Assembly (NCBI GenBank): GCA_017399695.1
Contig: JAFQBK010000012.1
Coordinates: 248,001 to 312,000 of the forward strand
DNA: 64,000 nt
Reading direction: 5' to 3'
DNA from: Clostridia bacterium
GTDB taxonomy: Bacteria; Bacillota; Clostridia; UBA1381; UBA9506
The first letter of the stretch is position 1, and each line of letters starts with the position of its first letter. The notes beneath the pieces are model-generated. The model was not told the DNA's origin. It saw only the letters and a program-made list of their open reading frames with translations, and did not search any database. This document shows, one piece after another, positions 1 to 9,923 of the stretch. Made by a program: the position numbers and the translations under genes.

Positions 1-243
1 GCAATCGGCACCGGCAAAACCGCTACCACCGCTCAGGCAGAAGAAGTTTGTAAAGCAATCCGTGACTGCGTAAGAGAAGTGTATGGCGAAGCAGTTGCAG
101 ATTCCATCACCGTTCAGTACGGCGGCAGCGTAAAAGCATCCAATGCTGCAGAGCTGTTTGCAGAAGCTGACATCGACGGTGGTCTGGTCGGCGGTGCAAG
201 CTTGAAGGCTGACGAGTTTAAGAGCATTGTAATCTACAAATAA
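1..243 (+). CDS. tpiA: Triosephosphate isomerase, C-terminal part (cut by window edge)
   Basis: The last 80 codons of an open frame that enters from the left edge and ends at TAA 241-243. The translation carries the TIM phosphate-binding end: AIGTGKTAT, then [12 protein letters not shown] and [10 protein letters not shown], with the usual closing residues after it. The enzyme interconverts glyceraldehyde-3-phosphate and dihydroxyacetone phosphate in glycolysis. gpmI starts 14 bases downstream and eno follows, so this is the end of a glycolytic operon. The start and the catalytic Lys, His and Glu lie outside the window. Confidence 0.96.
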   Translation, partial: AIGTGKTATTAQAEEVCKAIRDCVREVYGEAVADSITVQYGGSVKASNAAELFAEADIDGGLVGGASLKADEFKSIVIYK

Positions 244-257
244 TTGGAGTTTTGAAG

Positions 258-1784
258 ATGAAAAAACCTTTATTGTTATGCATTATGGACGGATTCGGCT
301 TGAATCCGTCCGATAAAGGAAATGCGGTCTTCGAGGCAAAAACGCCGAACCTTGACCGCATTTTTGAAAAGTTTCCGAACACGAGTTTAGATGCCAGCGG
401 CCTTGCGGTCGGTCTTCCGGACGGACAGATGGGCAACTCAGAGGTTGGTCACACCAACATCGGCGCAGGCAGAATTGTGTATCAGGAGCTGACCCGTATC
501 ACAAAATCCATCGCTGACGGTGATTTCTTTGAAAATGAAGAGCTGCTTTCGGCGATTGAAAACTGCAAAGCACATGGCTCTGCCCTGCATATCATGGGCC
601 TGTTATCTGACGGCGGTGTGCACAGCCACAATGAGCACATCTACGGCATCGTAGAGCTGGCAAAAAGAAAAGGTCTTAACAAAGTATTTCTGCATTGCTT
701 CTTAGACGGTCGAGATGTTCCCCCGTCTTCGGGTAAGGATTTTGTCGTCGCTTTGGAAGATAAGCTTTCTGAAATCGGTGTTGGTAAAATCGCAACGGTG
801 ATGGGCCGCTATTATGCAATGGACCGCGACAACCGTTGGGACCGCGTGGAAAAAGCATATACTGCAATGACCCGCGGCATCGGTGAGCAGACCGAATCTG
901 CTGCCGAAGCAGTATCCGCATCGTATGAAAAAGAAATTACGGATGAATTCGTTGTTCCGTCTGTTGTTACGGAAAACGGTGCACCCGTCGGCATGATTGC
1001 AGAAAATGACAGTATCGTTTTTGCAAACTTCCGTCCGGACCGTGCGCGCGAAATCACCCGCACCTTTGCAGACCCGGCTTTCGACGGTTTTAACCGTGAA
1101 TACACGCCTGTCTACTTCGTTTGTATGACACAGTATGATAAGAGTATGCCGAATGTCCATGTGGCTTTTAAACCGCAGACACTTAATAATACCTTTGGTG
1201 AATACATCAGCAAAAACGGTCTTTCCCAGCTCCGCATCGCAGAGACGGAAAAATATGCCCATGTCACCTTCTTCTTTAATGGTGGCGTCGAGGCAGTTTC
1301 CGAGGGTGAGGACCGCGCACTCATTAACTCCCCCAAGGTTGCAACCTATGACCTGCAGCCGGAGATGAGTGCATACGAGGTAACTGATGAGCTTTTGGCG
1401 CGCTTAGACAGCGGCAAGTATGATGTCATCATCTTAAACTTTGCCAACTGCGATATGGTTGGTCACACCGGCATCATTCCGGCAGCCATCAAGGCGGTTG
1501 AAACCGTGGATGAATGTGTCGGCAAGGTTGCAGATAAAGTCATGGAAATGGGCGGCGTAATGCTCATTACCGCTGACCACGGCAACGCTGACCAGATGAT
1601 TGACCCCAAAGACGGCGAGCCGTTTACCGCACATACCACTTTCCCCGTTCCGTTCATCGTAATGGGCGCAGGAAATGTCAATCTTCGTGAGGGCGGATGT
1701 TTAGCTGACATCGCTCCGACGATGCTGGCTCTGTTAGACCTTCCCCAGCCGGAAGAAATGACGGGCAAAAGCATTCTTTTATAA
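258..1784 (+). CDS. gpmI: 2,3-bisphosphoglycerate-independent phosphoglycerate mutase
   Basis: A 508-residue cofactor-independent mutase, the usual size for the family; it converts 3- to 2-phosphoglycerate in the cytosol. It belongs to the alkaline phosphatase superfamily with two metal ions. Visible motifs are the N-terminal metal site IMDGFG (Asp11), the catalytic serine in MGNSEVGH (Ser61) and the C-terminal metal site ADHGNAD. An in-frame TTG at 252 is only two bases from the GGAG at 246-249, while ATG 258 has eight, so I place the start at 258. It lies between tpiA and eno, so three consecutive lower-glycolysis enzymes are co-oriented. Confidence 0.97.
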   Translation: MKKPLLLCIMDGFGLNPSDKGNAVFEAKTPNLDRIFEKFPNTSLDASGLAVGLPDGQMGNSEVGHTNIGAGRIVYQELTRITKSIADGDFFENEELLSAIENCKAHGSALHIMGLLSDGGVHSHNEHIYGIVELAKRKGLNKVFLHCFLDGRDVPPSSGKDFVVALEDKLSEIGVGKIATVMGRYYAMDRDNRWDRVEKAYTAMTRGIGEQTESAAEAVSASYEKEITDEFVVPSVVTENGAPVGMIAENDSIVFANFRPDRAREITRTFADPAFDGFNREYTPVYFVCMTQYDKSMPNVHVAFKPQTLNNTFGEYISKNGLSQLRIAETEKYAHVTFFFNGGVEAVSEGEDRALINSPKVATYDLQPEMSAYEVTDELLARLDSGKYDVIILNFANCDMVGHTGIIPAAIKAVETVDECVGKVADKVMEMGGVMLITADHGNADQMIDPKDGEPFTAHTTFPVPFIVMGAGNVNLREGGCLADIAPTMLALLDLPQPEEMTGKSILL

Positions 1785-1813
1785 GTTTAGTTTTTACATT
1801 TTTAATAACATAA

Positions 1814-3148
<1,335 letters not shown>

Positions 3149-3219
3149 GTCGGGATGTAAAAAATGCGCGGACCGCAAAAAGGAAAATGTAATATAAAAT
3201 ATTATTAGCGCAAACATAG

Positions 3220-3260
3220 CAGGGTGAGATATTTCGGTTGAAAAATCTCACCCTGTTCGA
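3220..3260 (+). terminator. Hairpin terminator after eno
   Basis: The arm CAGGGTGAGAT (3220-3230) is repeated inverted at 3245-3255. The stem extends inward after one mismatch (TTT with AAA), around a CGGTTG loop. The following bases are only moderately T-rich (TTCGATTTT), so termination may be partial. It lies about 70 bases after the enolase stop codon. Confidence 0.6.
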
Positions 3261-3291
3261 TTTTCCTTTGAATGGATTCCTTTTTGCTATA

Positions 3292-3375
3292 AACAAACTT
3301 CACCTCTCGACGTACCCGTGTACGCCTTCGGGTAACCCAACAAAGTCGCAAGCGACTTTGTTGGCTCAGTTTGTT
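3292..3375. other. Three-armed structured element of unknown class
   Basis: Between the eno terminator and the convergent ABC gene there are three nested or adjacent inverted repeats: an outer pair AACAAACT (3292-3299) with AGTTTGTT (3368-3375); an inner 6-bp stem TACCCG (3313-3318) with CGGGTA (3329-3334); and a perfect 13-bp stem CCAACAAAGTCGC (3337-3349) with its inverse (3352-3364) across a two-base AA loop. Together they could fold as a three-way junction in RNA or as a cruciform-like repeat in DNA. I do not recognise a riboswitch or a named repeat family. Confidence 0.5.
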
Positions 3376-3405
3376 CATTCCGCATCATTTTTTCCTATCC
3401 CTCAT

Positions 3406-3442
3406 AAAAAAGAACCCGTAAAATTTTTACGGGTTCTTTTTT
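3406..3442. terminator. Bidirectional terminator, mainly for the ABC exporter operon
   Basis: A perfect 12-bp stem AGAACCCGTAAA (3411-3422) pairs with TTTACGGGTTCT (3426-3437). It is flanked by an A run on the left and a T run on the right, so it can stop transcription from both sides. The stop codon of the minus-strand ABC gene is directly adjacent. Confidence 0.9.
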
Positions 3443-5213
3443 ATGATTCAGAGTTTTCTTGATACAACCGATACAATTCATAATATGTGCCTTTTTTCTC
3501 CATTAGCTCTTTGTGCGTTCCCTGCTCGACGATTCCTTCTTTGGTAAGGACCAAGATGCGTGAAGCATTGCGAATCGTGGTTAAGCGGTGTGCAATCGTA
3601 AAGGTCGTTCTTCCGCGCGTCAGCTTTTCGAGTGACTCCTGCACCAGGCGTTCACTTTCATTGTCGAGTGCCGAGGTTGCCTCGTCCAGAATCAGAATCG
3701 GCGGGTTCTTTAAGAACACTCTTGCAATACTGATTCTCTGCTTTTGTCCGCCCGAAAGCTTGACTCCACGCTCGCCGACATAGGTGTCATAGCCGTTTTC
3801 CAGCTCCATAATAAACTCATGTGCCCCTGCGGCTTTGGCAGCCTCGATGATTTCCTCTTTCGATGCGCCCGGTCTGCCGTACTCGATATTTTCATATACC
3901 GTACCCGAGAACAGATAGACCTCCTGCTGGACGACACCGATTTGGTTGCGCAAGGACTCGAGCGTCAGATGTGTAATGTCCTCTCCGTCAATCAAAATGC
4001 GTCCCTCCGTCAGATTATAAAAACGGGGAATCAGGCTGCAAAACGTCGTCTTTCCGCCGCCCGACGGTCCGACCAAAGCGATATTTGCGCCCTGGGGAAC
4101 CTCTAAATCAATACCACACAAGACATCCGAAAGCTCCTCGGAATAACGGAAGCGGACATGGTCAAAGCGGATATTTCCTTTCACGTCCACAAGTTCTTTG
4201 GCGTCGGGCAGGTCGCAAACATCAATCGGCTCATCCATAATTTCAACAAATCGCTCAATACCCGTCATACCTCTTTGGAACTGCTCGGTAAACTCAACAA
4301 TCCGACGAATCGAGGTGAGTAGCGTTGAAACAAACAGAAGATATGCCGTAAAATCTGCCGGAGAAATGGCTCCGTCAATCATAAACAAGGCGCCCGCCAC
4401 TACCACGGTAATGTACATAATACTGTCAAAAATACGGGTCGTGCTGTGGAAGCCTGCCATATAGTGATAGGTGATTTTTTTAATATCCAAAAAGCGGAGA
4501 TTCCCCTTTTTGAACTTTTCTTTTTCTATCGGCTCATTGGCAAAGGATTTGACCACACGAACGCCCAAGAGGCTGTCCTCCACCTGCGAATTGATTTCGC
4601 CGATTTGCTGGCGCGATTCCTTAAACGCGCGTCGCATCCGCTTTTGAAAAAATCGGGAGCAGACAAGCATCAAAGGAAGAATCGAAAAGATAATCAAAGT
4701 GAGCCATAGATTCATCCCTGCTAAAATGGCAAACGCCGCCGTAATTTTGATGCCCGCAATGAAAAACTCCTCGGGGCAATGGTGCGCAAACTCTGTCACA
4801 TCAAACAAATCACTGGTGATGCGCGTCATAATCTGTCCGATTTTTGTATTATCGAAATAGGAAAACGATAATTTCTGAAGATGCGAAAACAAATCCTTTC
4901 GCATATCCGTTTCGATCCGCGAGCCCATAATATGACCAATAGATTGCATATAGTAGTTCGCCACTGTGTCTATCACTCGAAGAATCAGATAAAACACACC
5001 AAGGCGCAACACCAAAGAAACGGTTAAAGATGCATCCCCCTTAATTCCTGCATCGGTGATATAGCGTACAATGAGCGGCAAATACAGCTCACAAAGCGTG
5101 GTGAGTGCCGCGCAGAAAAGGTCTAAAACCACAATCCACCGATACTTCTTAAAATACGGCAGAAACCGCAATAAAAGACCCTTTTTGCTTTTTTTCTTCT
5201 CGTTTTGTTTCAC
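3441..5213 (-). CDS. ABC exporter, fused membrane and ATPase domains
   Basis: A 590-residue half-transporter of the MsbA/LmrA/MdlB type with an N-terminal six-helix exporter domain and a C-terminal nucleotide-binding domain. Visible are Walker A GPSGGGKTT at 382, the Q-loop region VVQQE, signature LSGGQKQR at 486, Walker B ILILDEATSALD near 506 and the switch histidine in IAHRL near 542. It should work as a homodimer in the plasma membrane, powered by ATP; the substrate (lipid, drug or peptide) cannot be read from the sequence. AAGGAG precedes the ATG, which lies 15 bases after the CDF gene, so it is the last gene of the operon that starts at the AraC gene. Confidence 0.93.
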   Translation of the reverse strand: MKQNEKKKSKKGLLLRFLPYFKKYRWIVVLDLFCAALTTLCELYLPLIVRYITDAGIKGDASLTVSLVLRLGVFYLILRVIDTVANYYMQSIGHIMGSRIETDMRKDLFSHLQKLSFSYFDNTKIGQIMTRITSDLFDVTEFAHHCPEEFFIAGIKITAAFAILAGMNLWLTLIIFSILPLMLVCSRFFQKRMRRAFKESRQQIGEINSQVEDSLLGVRVVKSFANEPIEKEKFKKGNLRFLDIKKITYHYMAGFHSTTRIFDSIMYITVVVAGALFMIDGAISPADFTAYLLFVSTLLTSIRRIVEFTEQFQRGMTGIERFVEIMDEPIDVCDLPDAKELVDVKGNIRFDHVRFRYSEELSDVLCGIDLEVPQGANIALVGPSGGGKTTFCSLIPRFYNLTEGRILIDGEDITHLTLESLRNQIGVVQQEVYLFSGTVYENIEYGRPGASKEEIIEAAKAAGAHEFIMELENGYDTYVGERGVKLSGGQKQRISIARVFLKNPPILILDEATSALDNESERLVQESLEKLTRGRTTFTIAHRLTTIRNASRILVLTKEGIVEQGTHKELMEKKGTYYELYRLYQENSES

Positions 5214-5228
5214 GGTTTTCTCTCCTTA

Positions 5229-6413
5229 TCACCGAAAAATATCGTCTACCTGAATGACCGCCTGAAGCTTTTCATCGTGCTCTGACAGTCTCCTTTTAAT
5301 TTCACTGACCAGCTCTTCTTTCTGTTTCCCGCTTTTTCCGCAGGGAATCTCCAAATCAAAAATCAAATTGATATGATCCTCGCCGTCTGTCATACGGAAA
5401 TCGTGAATACCAAAACTTTCGTCGATACTTTTCACTGTTGCCAACACCAGTTGGCGAAAAGCATCTGTTCGCTCACAATTTACAGTAATTGGGTCCATAT
5501 GAATCACGATATGAACATCGAGTTCTTTCGAAATCTCTTTCTCTACACGGTCAATACTCTCGTGGATTTTAACCACATCGGCAGTGTCCGGCACTTCGGC
5601 GTGCACAGACGCCATCACTCTGCCGGGGCCATAATCGTGCACAATTAAGTCGTGCGTTCCGACGATTTCTTCTTCCGCTAAAATACGTTCTTCGAGTGCG
5701 CGCACCAGCACAGGGTCTGGCATTGTGCCCAAAAGCACGCTCACCGTATCCTTGGCAATGGAAAAACCGGAATACAAAACGATGAGCGAAACCAAAGTAC
5801 CCATAATTCCGTCCAAGGGAAAATCAACAAACGCACCAAAGACAGCAGAAATAATTACCACACCCGTTGATAGCACATCATTGATAGAGTCTCTTGCCGT
5901 TGCTAAAATAACTGATGAATTGATTTTCTTTCCGATGTATCGGTTATAAAAATACATCCACACCTTGACCAAAACGGAAAGTGCCAGAATTCCAAGTAAG
6001 ATGGGACTGAACTCTGGTTTTTGGGGATGCCATATTTTATCTGCCGAGGTTTTTAATAGCTCCCAGCCAATCAGCATAATGATAAAAGCAACAATTAAAG
6101 CCGCGATATACTCCATTCGTCCGTGACCAAACGGGTGCTCCTTATCAGCACGCTGGTTGCTCAACTTAACACCGACAGCAGATACCACCGAAGAACCCAT
6201 ATCGGACAGGTTGTTAAAAGCATCTGACATAATTGCCACTGAGTTCATTAAAAAACCGATGACGAGCTTTACAATAAACAAAAACAAATTGCAAATGACA
6301 CCCAAAGTAGCTGCCAATATGCCATAGCGTTCCCGAACCTTTTTGTCGGACAGTGCCTTATCTTTTGTCACAAATCGACGTTCTAAAAACCGTATCATTT
6401 CCTCTTTCTCCAT
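5229..6413 (-). CDS. Cation diffusion facilitator (CDF) family transporter
   Basis: A 394-residue CDF antiporter with about six membrane helices and a C-terminal cytoplasmic domain (DFRMTDGEDHINLIFDLEIP), longer than the common 300 residues. The helix-2 metal site reads Asn67-x3-Asp71 (in SDAFNNLSD) and the helix-5 site Asp175-x3-Asp179 (in ARDSINDVL). Zinc-type CDFs usually carry His in one or both sites, so the Asn/Asp set argues against a classical zinc exporter and fits better with manganese, magnesium or other hard cations; this is inference. The start overlaps the end of mutY by 19 bases, showing translational coupling in the operon. Confidence 0.9.
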   Translation of the reverse strand: MEKEEMIRFLERRFVTKDKALSDKKVRERYGILAATLGVICNLFLFIVKLVIGFLMNSVAIMSDAFNNLSDMGSSVVSAVGVKLSNQRADKEHPFGHGRMEYIAALIVAFIIMLIGWELLKTSADKIWHPQKPEFSPILLGILALSVLVKVWMYFYNRYIGKKINSSVILATARDSINDVLSTGVVIISAVFGAFVDFPLDGIMGTLVSLIVLYSGFSIAKDTVSVLLGTMPDPVLVRALEERILAEEEIVGTHDLIVHDYGPGRVMASVHAEVPDTADVVKIHESIDRVEKEISKELDVHIVIHMDPITVNCERTDAFRQLVLATVKSIDESFGIHDFRMTDGEDHINLIFDLEIPCGKSGKQKEELVSEIKRRLSEHDEKLQAVIQVDDIFR

Positions 6414-7462
6414 TCCGCTTTCAGTTGACGAACAAACGCAGAAAATGCTGCCGGCACCGTCAACTGCTCTTTCAGTTCTTTCTCATCCGCCCAGACAAAC
6501 GGAGCATCCTTTGTGCCTTGCGCGTGCACAAAATAGGCACTCATATGCCACTCTCTATGAGTAAAGATATGCACGGCGCCCTCTAATTTTGACATTTCGC
6601 CCGAAATTCCCCAAGATGCAAGCTTTTCTTTTGCCTGTTTCTCGTCAAGTGCACCCACGCAGTTGGGAAACTCCCACATTCCCGCAAGCAAGCCTTTCTC
6701 CTCTCTCTTGCGAAGTGCCGCGCGTCCGTCTTTTTCTATCACAAATACTGTTTTTTGCTCTATGGTTCTTTCTTTTTTCTGTGTTTTATTCGGAAGTTGT
6801 TCCGCTATGCCCTGTCGTCTACCCTCGCAGAGTTCTGCCAAAGGACATTTCTCACACAGAGGCGCACCGTTTGGCAGACAAACAAGCGCACCAAGCTCCA
6901 TCAACGACTGATTAAAGTCTCCGGCACGCGCCGGAATAATCCCGCGCACGATTTCCTCCACCTCGGTTTTGACCGAATCCTTGGACACATTTTCGTCGCA
7001 AGCGAGTATTCGCATAATCACGCGCAACACATTTCCGTCTACTGCCGGCTCCTGACTGTCATACGCAATCGAGCTGACTGCCCCTGCCGTATAACGACCG
7101 ATACCCGGTAGCTTTAACAGTTCTTTTGCTGTTTTTGGAAATATGCCGTTATAATCACTGACCACCATTTGAGCCGCTTTTTGCAAATTCCTTGCGCGGC
7201 TGTAATAGCCGAGACCCTCCCAGGCTTTTAAGACCTGCTCGGTCGGTGCCTCTGCTAAAGCCTCTACCGTCGGAAACAGCTTTAAGAAACGGTTATAATA
7301 ATCAATTACTGCCTCTACTCTCGTTTGCTGAAGCATAATTTCTGAGACCCAAACACGATAAGGGTCTTTGTTTTGCCGCCACGGAAGCACCCGTTTTTCG
7401 CGGTCATACCATGAAAGCAGGGGCATCGGTATCTGTTTTAGTAAACCTGCATTTATAATCAT
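6395..7462 (-). CDS. mutY: A/G-specific adenine glycosylase
   Basis: A 355-residue base-excision repair enzyme that removes adenine mispaired with 8-oxoguanine. Catalytic Glu41 lies in SEIMLQQTRVE, the helix-hairpin-helix in LPGIGRYTAGAV (about 118-129) and catalytic Asp142 in VDGNVLR. Four iron-sulfur cysteines are at 195, 203, 206 and 212. The first interval has seven residues rather than the six of E. coli MutY. The C-terminal 120 residues match the NUDIX-like domain that reads 8-oxoguanine (EKGLLAGMWEFPN). It follows the GDSL gene by 20 bases and overlaps the CDF gene. Confidence 0.95.
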   Translation of the reverse strand: MIINAGLLKQIPMPLLSWYDREKRVLPWRQNKDPYRVWVSEIMLQQTRVEAVIDYYNRFLKLFPTVEALAEAPTEQVLKAWEGLGYYSRARNLQKAAQMVVSDYNGIFPKTAKELLKLPGIGRYTAGAVSSIAYDSQEPAVDGNVLRVIMRILACDENVSKDSVKTEVEEIVRGIIPARAGDFNQSLMELGALVCLPNGAPLCEKCPLAELCEGRRQGIAEQLPNKTQKKERTIEQKTVFVIEKDGRAALRKREEKGLLAGMWEFPNCVGALDEKQAKEKLASWGISGEMSKLEGAVHIFTHREWHMSAYFVHAQGTKDAPFVWADEKELKEQLTVPAAFSAFVRQLKAEWRKRK

Positions 7463-7482
7463 GAAATCCCTTTCTGCGCCCT

Positions 7483-8160
7483 TTAAAGTGCGTGCAAAAA
7501 CTTTTCCAGCTTATCCGCAATCAAAGCGTGACCTGCATCGTTTGGATGCAGACCGTCCGGCGCATACATCTCGCGCAGAACCGTCACCTCAGGTTGAATC
7601 CCGCTTTCTTTATACAAATCAAGCACAGGAAGCGAATAGTATTCTGCTACCTCACGAATCGCGTTTACATAGTCGCGAAGCACAACATTTTTAGGCAATC
7701 CCTCGCGGTTTCTGATGTTTTCCTCCGCGCGGTGCAAGGGCGTCATAATGACAATCGGCTTACCCGGATACATTTCAATCAACTTACGGAACAGCACGTG
7801 GCAGGCACCGTAAAACGTCCACTCGGTTCGGTCATCAAAGGTTCCGAAAAGCGCATCGCCGTGGCCATAATCATTCGTTCCGCCGAATACGACAACAGCA
7901 TCGGCATCAAGCTCCATATCGTCCGCACGGCGGCAGAAATCCCATTCCTGCGACGAAATAGCCTCTAAATTATTTAAAAGCTCTTCCGTTACGCTACTCT
8001 GACGTGCAATTCTTGTTCCGCTTATACCATAGTTTCTAGCCTCGGCAAGTCCTGCACGTGCTTTAAGCACCTGATGATAGATATGAGTTTCATCGCTTGC
8101 GCCTATTCCCTGCGTAATACTATCTCCTAAAAAATTGATTTTCTTGCCTTTGAGTTCCAT
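7483..8160 (-). CDS. SGNH/GDSL-family esterase
   Basis: A 225-residue SGNH hydrolase. Block I is NFLGDSITQG with nucleophile Ser14, block III is GGTND with Asn96, and block V is DGLHP with Asp202 and His205, so the catalytic set looks intact. There is no signal peptide, so it is probably cytoplasmic. Substrates in this family range from acylated sugars to lipids; the neighbouring AraC sensor and the sugar genes across the divergent promoter make a carbohydrate ester plausible, but this is inference. It lies 15 bases after the AraC gene. Confidence 0.9.
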   Translation of the reverse strand: MELKGKKINFLGDSITQGIGASDETHIYHQVLKARAGLAEARNYGISGTRIARQSSVTEELLNNLEAISSQEWDFCRRADDMELDADAVVVFGGTNDYGHGDALFGTFDDRTEWTFYGACHVLFRKLIEMYPGKPIVIMTPLHRAEENIRNREGLPKNVVLRDYVNAIREVAEYYSLPVLDLYKESGIQPEVTVLREMYAPDGLHPNDAGHALIADKLEKFLHAL

Positions 8161-8175
8161 ATTTGTATTCGCTCC

Positions 8176-9048
8176 TTACAGTTTTCTATTTTCTTTTAAA
8201 AACTCGCGCGGCGATTTCCCTTCATAACGGCGAAACACCCGCGAAAAATAATACTGATTTTCAAACCCGGTCTGCTCCGATGCTTCCCGCACGGAACAGC
8301 CACGACGCAGCAGTAAATCCTTTGCATACTCGATGCGCAGACGGCTGTGATATTCCATAATACCCATTCCCATCGTCCGACGGAAGGTGCTGCATAAAAG
8401 CGTTTTACTGTAATGGAATTTATCGCAGATTTCGCCCAGCGTAATGTGCTCGGAAAGGCGTGCAGACAAATACTCCGTCATTTCATTAGCAAGCTGCTCC
8501 TCCCACGCATCCTTGGAGGTAAAGACCGTCCGCTCCGACTCACGCAGAAGCGTAATCAAAAGCATTTCCAGATGCAGTTTTACCATCTGCGGACCGCCCG
8601 GCGGACTGTCGGGTGCCTGCGAAAGCCCCTTGATATGCGGGTCATACTCCGGAAGCAGAAAGCTTTCCTTTGCCTCAACGATGAAACGACTGATCATCGG
8701 CAGAACGGCTCTCGGCAAACGAGTATGCATTCCCCGGAACACTGCCATCGCCGGCGAACGGCAGACAAAGGTCACGATAAACAGGCGGGGCGAAACCGAG
8801 CCGTTACAGAAATGTCTGTGAAACTCATTTGGTTTATGGAAGATAATTTCACCCTCGTAAAGCTTTAACTCCTTATTCTTTGTTTGCAGGTTAACCTCCC
8901 CGCGCTCCACATACAAAAGCTCCCAGAAATCGTGGCTTTCGCCCGGATAGTCAAAATCCTTATCAAAATCAGAGTAGTGAATCGTGACAATTTTATTTAC
9001 ATTAATTAAACTGCTGATGGTTTGACGGATATAAATATCTTTCGCCAA
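8176..9048 (-). CDS. AraC-family transcriptional regulator with N-terminal cupin-like domain
   Basis: A 290-residue regulator. The N-terminal half looks like a sugar-sensing cupin (LYVERGEVNLQTKNKELKLYEGEIIFHKPNEFH). The last 100 residues form the double helix-turn-helix of AraC proteins (LGEICDKFHYSKTLLCSTFRR and the ending GFENQYYFSRVFRRYEGKSPREF). The in-frame GTG at 9057 overlaps the ribosome binding site GAGGTG, while TTG 9048 has six bases of spacing, so I choose the TTG. It heads an operon of five genes on minus and diverges from the PIG-L deacetylase gene, which it may control. Confidence 0.9.
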   Translation of the reverse strand: MAKDIYIRQTISSLINVNKIVTIHYSDFDKDFDYPGESHDFWELLYVERGEVNLQTKNKELKLYEGEIIFHKPNEFHRHFCNGSVSPRLFIVTFVCRSPAMAVFRGMHTRLPRAVLPMISRFIVEAKESFLLPEYDPHIKGLSQAPDSPPGGPQMVKLHLEMLLITLLRESERTVFTSKDAWEEQLANEMTEYLSARLSEHITLGEICDKFHYSKTLLCSTFRRTMGMGIMEYHSRLRIEYAKDLLLRRGCSVREASEQTGFENQYYFSRVFRRYEGKSPREFLKENRKL

Positions 9049-9124
9049 ATATAACACCTCAACTTTTTTCTTCTGAACAAAAATGTATCTTTTTTGTGTT
9101 ATCGTGCATTTTCAAATTTACCTA

Positions 9125-9130
9125 TATAAT
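9125..9130 (+). promoter_or_regulatory. Possible -10 element for the deacetylase gene
   Basis: A perfect TATAAT lies 41 bases before the ATG at 9171, in the gap between divergent genes. No good -35 hexamer is seen 16-18 bases upstream (TCGTGC at best), which would fit an activator-dependent promoter under the adjacent AraC regulator. The dependence is inferred. Confidence 0.4.
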
Positions 9131-9170
9131 ATATCATAAAAATAACAATTTGTAAATGGAGGCTTTCAAA

Positions 9171-9881
9171 ATGAATGTTTTAGCAATCGGCTGCCATCCG
9201 GACGATATTGAGATTGCTTGTGCCGGAACTTTGGCAAAATACGTAAAACAAGGACATAATGTCACGGTTTGCCATGTAGCAAACGGAAATCTCGGTCACG
9301 TTGAGATTATGCCGGACGAGCTGCGCGAAATGCGCAGAGAAGAGGCAAAAAAGGCCGGCTCACTGGCCGGCATCAAGGTCGTTACCTGCGACATCGGTGA
9401 CCTTTTGGTGTATTCCGACAGCCGCGAGCAACGTGACAAGGTAGTAAAGGTCATTCGCGAGGCACAGCCGGACGTTATCTTTACGCACAGCCCGGAGGAC
9501 TATATGCCGGACCACACCGCTGTATCAAAGCTCGTGTTTGATGCGTCTTTTGCTGCAACCGTTCCGCATTACATCGTAGAAGGTTGCGATGCGCCCATTT
9601 CGAGAAATGTGCCGATTTACTATATGGATACGCTCGCAGGCGTTGGTTTTCTGCCGACAGAGTACGTGGATGTATCGGATGAAATCGACTTAAAGCTTGA
9701 AATGCTGGAGTGCCACGTTAGCCAGATGAAATGGATGCGCGAGCACGACCACATTGACTTCTCTGAGTTTGTAAAGACCATGGCGCGTTTCCGTGGTTTG
9801 CAGTGTGGCACGCAGTATGCCGAGGCATTTACGATGTGTCAGATGTACGGAAAGGTCGTACCGCAAAGACTTCTTCCGTAA
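9171..9881 (+). CDS. PIG-L (LmbE-like) deacetylase
   Basis: A 236-residue zinc-dependent N-acetylglucosaminyl deacetylase-like protein. The family motif is near the start: CHPDD with His9, Asp11 and catalytic Asp12; the third zinc ligand is His115 in MPDHTAVS. Known members deacetylate GlcNAc-inositol, GlcNAc-malate (BshB) or diacetylchitobiose. GGAGG at 9158-9162 with eight bases of spacing fixes the start at 9171; the earlier in-frame ATG at 9156 overlaps that site. It is followed after 42 bases by a NagB-like gene, so the pair may handle an N-acetylated amino sugar, removing the acetyl group first. Confidence 0.92.
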   Translation: MNVLAIGCHPDDIEIACAGTLAKYVKQGHNVTVCHVANGNLGHVEIMPDELREMRREEAKKAGSLAGIKVVTCDIGDLLVYSDSREQRDKVVKVIREAQPDVIFTHSPEDYMPDHTAVSKLVFDASFAATVPHYIVEGCDAPISRNVPIYYMDTLAGVGFLPTEYVDVSDEIDLKLEMLECHVSQMKWMREHDHIDFSEFVKTMARFRGLQCGTQYAEAFTMCQMYGKVVPQRLLP

Positions 9882-9923
9882 TGAGTCAAGGAAATTAAAT
9901 TTTATCATAAAGGAGCGAATAAA

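Noticed and set aside
702-1262. Long open frame of 186 codons antisense to gpmI
   Set aside because: It is a shadow of a well-supported gene; the composition is arginine- and cysteine-rich as expected from reversed codons, and no start signal is present.
3238-3462. Plus-strand open frame of 74 codons between eno and the ABC gene
   Set aside because: It runs through two hairpin terminators and the three-armed element, has no ribosome binding site and no recognisable protein pattern.
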